Assembly (NCBI GenBank): GCA_043783625.1
Contig: JAYVZE010000051.1
Location: 23,397-87,396, forward strand
Reading direction: 5' to 3'
DNA: 64,000 nucleotides
Source: JAFDVL01 sp043783625
Lineage (GTDB): Bacteria; Acidobacteriota; Blastocatellia; RBC074
A program made the translations under genes and the position numbers. The notes below the pieces were generated by a model that worked only from the letters and a program-made list of their open reading frames with translations, did not search any database and was not told the DNA's origin. This document shows, one piece after another, positions 58,189 through 64,000 of this stretch; position 1 is the first letter of the stretch; every line of letters begins with the position of its first letter.

Positions 58189-60036
58189 TCAACTTGCCGC
58201 TGGCGTTGCGTGCAGTTCATGCTTCACTAAGACCTGATACCATTTGCGAGCCGAACCAATCATCACAATCACCAATCCGATCATCAAAGAAGCGACGATC
58301 AACGTATTCAGATATCCATTAAACGAAGTCTTCGGATCATTCGTCATCGGCCAATAATTGATCGCAATATTCTGGTAGCCTGCGGTCATTTCGATAATGG
58401 CGATGAAGACCATTGGCATTCCCGTCACCCACGCATATTTCGCTTTGTCGGCATTGATAAGCATCGTCGTCGCTACGCACAACGCCAAACATGCGAGCAT
58501 TTGATTCGCCATTCCAAACAGCGGCCAGATGGTTTGAATTGATCCTGTCCAGATAAAATACGCCCAACTGAAAACGACTAACGCGCTGGCGACAATTGCG
58601 CCGAAAATGGAATCTGTTTTGGCAAAGGGTTTGTATGCCAAGCCAATTGTTTCCTGCACTAAAAATCTGGCGACGCGTGTTCCGGCATCCAGCGTCGTCA
58701 AAATAAACAACGCTTCAAACATAATTACGAAGTGATACCAGTAACTCATCAAGCCTGACATTCCCGGAATCCCGGAAAAAATTTGCGCCATTCCCACGGC
58801 TAAACTGACTGCGCCTCCGGTGCGTCCGGCCAGGGTTTCTTCGCCGACGGCTTTGGTTAATTTGACCAGATTGGAAGCTGAAAAGCCCATCGCTTGCAGG
58901 CTTGCTTCGATCTGCGCGAATTTGGCGACGGGGACGTTGATCTGAAAATAATCGTGCGGAAACATCGAAGTCGCCGCAATTAATGCCATCACTCCGACGA
59001 TGGATTCCGCCAGCATCGCACCGTATCCAATCGGACGCGCATGAGATTCTTTATCAATCATCTTCGGAGTCGTCCCCGAACTGACTAATCCGTGAAAGCC
59101 CGAAATCGCTCCGCAGGCAATGGTGATGAAAACAAACGGGAAAACTTTGCCGGGTACGATAGGCCCGCCACCATTGATGAAAATTGTCGTCGCAGGCATT
59201 TTGAGGGTTGGTTGCACCAATAAAATTCCGAGTGCGAACATCGCTATCGAACCGATTTTCATGTAGGAGCTGAGATAATCACGCGGACATAATAACAACC
59301 AAACCGGCAGCACCGAAGCGATAAACCCATAAATGGCGAGGGCGATGACGATCCCGTTTCGGCTTAACCGAAAATAATCTGCGTACGAAGAATCCTGGAC
59401 GACTTTGCCAAAAACAACGGCGAAAATTAATAGTGCAACTCCGATGACAGTGCCTTCGGTGATCGCCCGATCCGTGCCGCCGCGCCATCTGAAAATATAC
59501 ATCCCCATCAACAACGCTATCGGAATTGTCATCGCAATCGTGAACATTCCCCACGGGCTGTCACTGAGCGCGTTGACTACCGCCACGCCAATGCCGGCGA
59601 GGGCGACGACGACGATTAACAAAATTGCAAAAGTCGCGACACCGCCTGTGACGCGATCAATTTCGCGGCGGGCGATGACGGCTAACGATTGTCCATCGTG
59701 GCGTATCGAAGCGAACAGAATGATGAAATCGTGGACGGCTCCAGCGAGAACGACACCGATAACCATCCAGAGCAGCCCAGGCAAAAATCCAAATTGCGCC
59801 GCGAGAACAGGGCCGATTAAGGGGCCGGGGCCGCTGATGGCGGCGAAGTGATGTCCCCACAAAACGTATTTATTCGTCGGCGTAAAATTGTTGCCATCGT
59901 TGAGACGATGCGCCGGAGTGATCCGCGCATCATTTAAGGTCAAGACTTTGGCGGCGATGAACGCGCTGTAATAGCGATACGCAATGGCGTAGATTGCCAG
60001 CACTCCAATTAAAATCCAGACGGCATTAATGGTCAT
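58189..60036 (-). CDS. cstA: CstA-family carbon-starvation/pyruvate or peptide transporter
   Basis: The 615-residue integral membrane protein has many (about 16) hydrophobic segments. DARITPAHRLNDGNNFTPTNKYVLWGHHFAAISGPGPLIGPVLAAQFG is the CstA signature. SGTTPKMIDKESHARPIGYGAMLAESIVGVMALI and the long C-terminal half match the full-length family. CstA proteins take up pyruvate or peptides during starvation. Upstream on the same strand lies a PD-(D/E)XK-like gene, with only 4 bases between, suggesting shared transcription. Confidence 0.95.
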   Translation of the reverse strand: MTINAVWILIGVLAIYAIAYRYYSAFIAAKVLTLNDARITPAHRLNDGNNFTPTNKYVLWGHHFAAISGPGPLIGPVLAAQFGFLPGLLWMVIGVVLAGAVHDFIILFASIRHDGQSLAVIARREIDRVTGGVATFAILLIVVVALAGIGVAVVNALSDSPWGMFTIAMTIPIALLMGMYIFRWRGGTDRAITEGTVIGVALLIFAVVFGKVVQDSSYADYFRLSRNGIVIALAIYGFIASVLPVWLLLCPRDYLSSYMKIGSIAMFALGILLVQPTLKMPATTIFINGGGPIVPGKVFPFVFITIACGAISGFHGLVSSGTTPKMIDKESHARPIGYGAMLAESIVGVMALIAATSMFPHDYFQINVPVAKFAQIEASLQAMGFSASNLVKLTKAVGEETLAGRTGGAVSLAVGMAQIFSGIPGMSGLMSYWYHFVIMFEALFILTTLDAGTRVARFLVQETIGLAYKPFAKTDSIFGAIVASALVVFSWAYFIWTGSIQTIWPLFGMANQMLACLALCVATTMLINADKAKYAWVTGMPMVFIAIIEMTAGYQNIAINYWPMTNDPKTSFNGYLNTLIVASLMIGLVIVMIGSARKWYQVLVKHELHATPAAS

Positions 60037-60040
60037 ATTT

Positions 60041-60667
60041 TTAGGATGATGAAGGTTGTGTCAGGCTTTGTTCACACTTGGTAAAAACCTGCTCAAGGAT
60101 ACCTAAAATCTTGTCCCGGTCGCCTAACGAATAGGGGAGCGTCTCGAAGACCTGTCCCTCAAGACTTAACTTGTAAAACTTCCAGACTTCGCCATTCGTG
60201 ACGATTCCATAGACATCAATCTGATTATTCACCTGTTCGTTATTCCAGCGACAGGCTTTCATTTCGACGAGGCACTGCGCTAAGCCTTTTTCAAAATCGT
60301 CTTTCTTGGCTTCGACTACGCACAGCAAAGGAGTTGATAAATAGGCTCTTTTGGGAGCGATCAAATAGTCCACTTGCCCCGTTAATTCATCGCTTTGGAG
60401 CGGAGCGGATTTCCAAATTTTGAGGTGCGGATGTTTTTCGACTACTTCTTCACAGAAAGCATCAATCAGTAATTCTTTGGCTCGTTCGGAAAACGTCAGA
60501 TCAAAATTTTCCAGGCGTCGTAAACGCTCCGGTAAAAATGAACTCGGTTCGTAAGGTTGGAATTCAATTTCCCAACGTATCAATTCATTCACTTGTAACT
60601 CTTGCAACGCTTCGTTCGCATTAAAACTGGAAAAATTCTTTTTTAGTTTTTTAGTTTTCATGAGCAT
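60041..60667 (-). CDS. PD-(D/E)XK nuclease-like protein, unknown function
   Basis: A 208-residue protein from the ATG at 60667 (a further ATG at 60661 is as likely). GQVDYLIAPKRAYLSTPLLCVVEAKKDDFEKGLAQCLVEMKAC carries the D-(x)n-ExK pattern of restriction-endonuclease-like folds, and the KKDDFEKGxxQ stretch resembles the N-terminal nuclease domain of type I restriction subunits (HsdR). No helicase, methyltransferase or specificity gene is adjacent, so it is an orphan. It could be a type of RNA- or DNA-processing protein. Coupled to cstA by a 4-base gap. Confidence 0.75.
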   Translation of the reverse strand: MLMKTKKLKKNFSSFNANEALQELQVNELIRWEIEFQPYEPSSFLPERLRRLENFDLTFSERAKELLIDAFCEEVVEKHPHLKIWKSAPLQSDELTGQVDYLIAPKRAYLSTPLLCVVEAKKDDFEKGLAQCLVEMKACRWNNEQVNNQIDVYGIVTNGEVWKFYKLSLEGQVFETLPYSLGDRDKILGILEQVFTKCEQSLTQPSSS

Positions 60668-60706
60668 CTCATTTGAAGCATTGAGTTGACAGGTGCTAAA
60701 CACCAA

Positions 60707-61384
60707 TTAGATCGGCGGATTGTTATTACTCGTTTTTATTTCCGGCTTAACGGTTCGTGGTCTTACATTGACTGTCGGACGCGGCATTGCGAGAGGTGGA
60801 ACGCTGATGATTGGTGGTGCATTTGTCGTCGCAGGTTTTGCGGTAATGCTCATCAATCCCTGACGCGGTCCTGACCAGTCAATGACTTTGATGTTGCCCG
60901 TTAAATGATTTCCAGCAAGCCTCAAATCACCTTTGTTTTTCGCCACATCAATCAACAGTTCTCCGCCGGTTGGGAAGCTGTCTTTATCTGAAAATCCGAG
61001 ATCGAAATACCAGGTTTTCCCGCGATCTACATCATTGATTTGCTGGACTTGATCGTCGGATAAAAGCAGGTCAAGCTTGATAGTTTTTTGCTCATTTTTT
61101 TGCAGGAACTGATAGAATTTCTGCTTTCCATCTACTCCGGCAATGTCACCGGAAAAAGCTGTGGCGCCAATGGTGGCAGGTCTGACGCCCGGCGTTATTG
61201 ACGGAAATGGAGTTGGTTCGTCCAACGGCGTGATTTTGATCAAGCCGGAATCCTTCTGCGTGTATCCCGGATCGTCCTTGAGCGTAGAAGATTTTCGCGC
61301 ACTGCGATCTTCGAAATACTGACGCGGATCGGTGCAGGAAGTGAAGAAGAGAACTGAAATTGAGAGAACAAAGATACGGGACAT
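60707..61384 (-). CDS. Lipoprotein of unknown function
   Basis: A 225-residue protein read from the ATG at 61384, 5 bases after GGAGC. The lipobox is SVLFFTSC, with lipidation Cys at about residue 17. The body DIAGVDGKQKFYQFLQKNEQKTIKLDLLLSDDQVQQIN... and LDVAKNKGDLRLAGNHLTGNIKVIDWSGPRQGLMSI appears all-beta; the tail is Pro/Thr/Asn-rich. No family could be assigned. Confidence 0.75.
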   Translation of the reverse strand: MSRIFVLSISVLFFTSCTDPRQYFEDRSARKSSTLKDDPGYTQKDSGLIKITPLDEPTPFPSITPGVRPATIGATAFSGDIAGVDGKQKFYQFLQKNEQKTIKLDLLLSDDQVQQINDVDRGKTWYFDLGFSDKDSFPTGGELLIDVAKNKGDLRLAGNHLTGNIKVIDWSGPRQGLMSITAKPATTNAPPIISVPPLAMPRPTVNVRPRTVKPEIKTSNNNPPI

Positions 61385-61428
61385 ATCGGCTCCAAAATAA
61401 ATGAACTTTAAGATATTGAAGGAAAATG

Positions 61429-61656
61429 TCATAGAATAATTTCCATGTCAGGTGGAATTTGCCCAGTGAAAAGCATCGCAAAATTCGCAGGTTTTACTTC
61501 TTTGGCTTTGCGATAGACGACATCTCTATCTTTGTGATGACAAACCACACTTCCACTTTTGACTTTAAGCTTTTCGTCGGTGATCGGGTCTATGACTAAA
61601 ATCCATTCGTCGTTATAGTATTTCTCAATTTCCTCAATGGTCATTATTTTTTCCAT
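61429..61656 (-). CDS. Small conserved-looking protein, 75 residues
   Basis: MTIEEIEKYYNDEWILVIDPITDEKLKVKSG resembles short proteins known in several bacteria with a 'W[IV]LV..P' core and a C-terminal KPANFAMLFTGQIPP, without known function. It starts 9 bases after the next upstream gene (61666-61947), so the two form a pair. The pattern recalls antitoxin-like two-gene units, but no toxin motif is visible in either. Confidence 0.6.
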   Translation of the reverse strand: MEKIMTIEEIEKYYNDEWILVIDPITDEKLKVKSGSVVCHHKDRDVVYRKAKEVKPANFAMLFTGQIPPDMEIIL

Positions 61657-61665
61657 GACGTTACC

Positions 61666-61947
61666 TCATTCATCGCTATCAAGTTTGATATTCAAGCTTT
61701 GCAAAAATTTTCGGTCTTCGTTGCTGAATTCTTTCAAGCGGTCTTCGATAGAAATTTTGCGCGGTTGTTTCAGGTTCAGTGACGGAGGCTCTTCGGCTTT
61801 GGTGATCGAAGCCTCAATCGCCAACATCACTTCATTCCCGGTCGCACGAATACGATCCAGAATTTTTTGGACTTCCGGCGATTCCTGGATGGCATCGTTG
61901 ATTGCTTCACCCAGCTCGTTTAATTGATTTTCCAGATACTTATCCAT
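61666..61947 (-). CDS. Small acidic helical protein, 93 residues
   Basis: MDKYLENQLNELGEAINDAIQESPEVQKILDRIRATG is predicted helical and acidic; SLNLKQPRKISIEDRLKEFSNEDRKFLQSLNIKLD follows. No family is recognised. It is the first gene of the pair with 61429-61656 and would be transcribed divergently from the FAD oxidoreductase gene, 108 bases away. Confidence 0.6.
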   Translation of the reverse strand: MDKYLENQLNELGEAINDAIQESPEVQKILDRIRATGNEVMLAIEASITKAEEPPSLNLKQPRKISIEDRLKEFSNEDRKFLQSLNIKLDSDE

Positions 61948-62055
61948 GACGCGCAGATTATAGCTGCATTATTTCCCGCGTGCTAGAATCCTCGAAATTT
62001 ATTCGGAGAAAACAAAGACCAAAAAACAAAGACCAAAGATCGAACGATAGTTTTT

Positions 62056-63663
62056 ATGCAAACAAAAATCGCAATTATCGGCGGAGGTGTCGGCGGATGC
62101 GCTGCGGCATTGGCTGCCGCGCAGGCCGGACAACAAATAATCTTGACCGAAGAATCCGATTGGATTGGCGGGCAATTGACTTCGCAGGCTGTCCCGCCGG
62201 ATGAACATGGATGGATTGAAAAATTTGGTTGTACGGCTGCTTATCGAAGTTTTCGTAACCGTATCCGGGAATATTATCGCCACAATTATCCGCTGAAAGA
62301 TGAGGCGAAAAATAATATTTATTTGAACCCCGGCAATGGCTGGGTTTCTCCGCTTTGCCACGAACCGCGTGTGGCGTTGGCTATACTCGAAGCAATGCTC
62401 GCGCCGTTTGTGAGTAACGGGCAGTTGCAAATTTTACTGGAATGCCGACCAATTCAAGCGGAGGTGAGCCACGATAAAATTCATTCAGTAGAAATGATTG
62501 AAGCAAGAAGTGACAACCGTTTTACGATTGAAGCGGATTATTTTATTGATGCGACGGAACTCGGAGATTTGTTGCCGCTGACGAATTGCGAATACGTCAC
62601 AGGCGCAGAATCTCAGGTGCAAACTGGAGAACCAAACGCGAAGCCGGAACCGCAACCGAACAACTCCCAAGCCTTTTCAATTTGCTTCGCGCTGGATCAT
62701 CTCGCAGGCGAAAACCATACGATTGAAAAACCGGAGCGGTACGAATTCTGGCGCGATTTTGTACCAAACCTAAACCCCGCGTGGCCGGGGAAATTATTAT
62801 CGTGGGAGATCACGCATCCGCGTTTAATGACTCCGTTGCGTTATCATTTTGATCCGCACAACGAATCAGGGAAAGCCTTTTCCGGCTTGTGGAGCTATCG
62901 CCGTATCGTTGATCGCAGCCAATATTCATCAGGGTTTTATGCTTCGGATGTTTGTCTGGTGAACTGGCCGCAGACGGATTATTTGTTAGGTGAACTTTGC
63001 AATTGCACCGATGAAGAACGAGCCAGCCACATCGCCGATGCCCGTGAGCAAAGCCTGTCGTTGGTCTATTGGTTGCAAACCGAAGCACCGCGTCCTGATG
63101 GTGGTGAGGGATGGCGCGGATTACGTTTGCGCAGGGACATCACAGGCTCACAAGACGGCTTGGCGAAGATGCCGTACATCCGCGAATCGCGCCGCATCGA
63201 AGCTGAGTTCACTATTCTTGAGCAACATGTTTCTGAGGCTTTACGTCCGAATCAAATGTATGCGGAACGCTATTTCGATTCGGTCGGCATTGGTTATTAT
63301 CGCATTGATTTGCATCCCACGACGGGCGGAGATAATTACCTTGATGTTGGTTCGCTCCCGTTTCAAATTCCGCTGGGTGCGATGATTCCCACGCGACTGG
63401 AAAATCTTTTGCCAGCCGGAAAAAATATCGGCACAACGCACATCACCAACGGTTGTTATCGCCTGCATCCGGTCGAATGGAACATCGGAGAAGTCGCGGG
63501 AACTCTGGCGGCGTATTGCATAGAAAAAGGAGCTACACCGCATGCCGTCCGCCATAATCATTTAGAAGGTTTTCAGCAAAAATTAATAACGCGCGGAGTC
63601 GAATTAGCCTGGCCTGAAAATTTGAATTTAGCCGAAAGCGATCCCCATCGGCACGCGATGTGA
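62056..63663 (+). CDS. FAD-dependent oxidoreductase
   Basis: A 535-residue flavoprotein. The N-terminal dinucleotide-binding motif IAIIGGGVGGCAAALAAAQAG is followed by EESDWIGGQLTSQAVPPDE (FAD family loop with GGQ). DYFIDATELGDLLPL and RLENLLPAGKNIGTTHITNGCYRLHPVEWNIGEVAGTLAAYCIEKG are typical of a bacterial FAD-dependent oxidoreductase group with an N-terminal GxGxxG. The substrate is not known. The stop codon abuts a family D foldback element. Confidence 0.9.
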   Translation: MQTKIAIIGGGVGGCAAALAAAQAGQQIILTEESDWIGGQLTSQAVPPDEHGWIEKFGCTAAYRSFRNRIREYYRHNYPLKDEAKNNIYLNPGNGWVSPLCHEPRVALAILEAMLAPFVSNGQLQILLECRPIQAEVSHDKIHSVEMIEARSDNRFTIEADYFIDATELGDLLPLTNCEYVTGAESQVQTGEPNAKPEPQPNNSQAFSICFALDHLAGENHTIEKPERYEFWRDFVPNLNPAWPGKLLSWEITHPRLMTPLRYHFDPHNESGKAFSGLWSYRRIVDRSQYSSGFYASDVCLVNWPQTDYLLGELCNCTDEERASHIADAREQSLSLVYWLQTEAPRPDGGEGWRGLRLRRDITGSQDGLAKMPYIRESRRIEAEFTILEQHVSEALRPNQMYAERYFDSVGIGYYRIDLHPTTGGDNYLDVGSLPFQIPLGAMIPTRLENLLPAGKNIGTTHITNGCYRLHPVEWNIGEVAGTLAAYCIEKGATPHAVRHNHLEGFQQKLITRGVELAWPENLNLAESDPHRHAM

Positions 63664-63817
63664 CTGGGAGCGCAAGCATCCTGCTTGCCGCGAGCGCGTG
63701 CAACGCCGCTCGCGTAACGTGGCGAGAAAGGCGTGTGGTCGTCAGTAAGTTTCCGGCGCGAAGTGCGTTTGCCGCGCTCCGCTGGCAAACGGCAAGCGAG
63801 ACGCATGCGCTCCAGTC
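63663..63817. repeat. Long foldback element, family D, copy 3
   Basis: Starts ACTGGGAGCGCAAGCATCC immediately after the FAD gene stop and ends CATGCGCTCCAGTC. Reversed, it matches 48150-48304 across its whole length. Confidence 0.85.
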
Positions 63818-63947
63818 GTTAGCCCACTTGGGCATTACCGCAAAACTCTTGCGTTGTTTTGGGAAGCCGAATTATACTTTGTGCTGTCCTACAGTAAAGC
63901 TACTCAGTTTGGTCCATGAAGTTTTTCTCTAGTAGAGGAGAAGCGGC

Positions 63948-64000
63948 ATGTTACGCAAAATGAAGCCCGGTCAGCCTGGCACAAAACAGTTAATGGAACA
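63948..64000 (+). CDS. 5' end of a gene running out of the window
   Basis: AGAGGAG at 63934-63940 and ATG 7 bases later begin MLRKMKPGQPGTKQLME, open to the window end. A similar 'KPGQPGTKK' opening is recalled in short bacterial proteins of unknown function. Only 17 codons are visible. Confidence 0.55.
   Translation, partial: MLRKMKPGQPGTKQLME

Overview
The window looks like a chromosomal segment of an Acidobacteriota species, most likely class Blastocatellia. This is inferred from gene content: a VWFA-related secreted protein, a very large TonB-dependent receptor with a carboxypeptidase-regulatory domain, a Ser/Thr kinase fused to TolB/PD40 repeats, a caspase-FGE fusion, and palindromic repeats at most gene junctions. 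No rRNA, tRNA, CRISPR array, prophage or transposase was recognised.

Layout. 1-7,170: end of a GNAT gene carrying an in-frame palindrome, a VWA/yggS/yggT/yggU-type operon, a PilZ protein, a PilT-type ATPase, NAD kinase and a rhomboid protease. 7,300-14,330: MFS transporter, giant TonB receptor, Tat-exported oxidoreductase and secreted metallo-hydrolase. 14,750-23,100: Phe/Tyr catabolism, with an Lrp regulator divergent from an IlvE-like aminotransferase, then phenylalanine hydroxylase, HPPD, homogentisate dioxygenase, an unknown conserved protein, fumarylacetoacetase and a secreted VOC protein. No recognisable maleylacetoacetate isomerase is present. 23,280-28,440: acetyltransferase, secreted CXXCH protein, arylsulfatase, a BrnT/BrnA toxin-antitoxin (TA) pair and an ATPase remnant without a P-loop. 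28,700-36,720: DinB protein, penicillin acylase, N-acyl-D-amino-acid deacylase, amidase, esterase and a broken thioredoxin-like gene. 36,880-43,835: kinase-PD40 sensor, BON protein, two tandem papain-like proteases, and a UGSC-family selenoprotein with an in-frame TGA and a SECIS-like hairpin.

44,056-48,031 is the most unusual region. An intact serine hydrolase is followed by three different TA modules (COG1569-type PIN, BrnT/BrnA, MazF type). Each module is closed by another copy of the hydrolase's last ~45 codons. The copies differ mainly at synonymous sites, so each appears to descend from a working gene. This suggests TA modules have been accumulated or exchanged at the 3' end of one gene.

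48,450-64,000: alkyl sulfatase, nitronate monooxygenase, caspase-FGE fusion with a 15-bp coding minisatellite, thioesterase, S41 protease, frameshifted class A beta-lactamase-like gene, a DUF559 nuclease bounded by inverted palindromes, a zinc-ribbon membrane protein, CstA, small hypothetical genes, an FAD oxidoreductase and the start of one more gene.

Palindromic repeats of at least eight types lie at most gene borders. Several enter coding regions, where they supply C-termini or an internal insertion.
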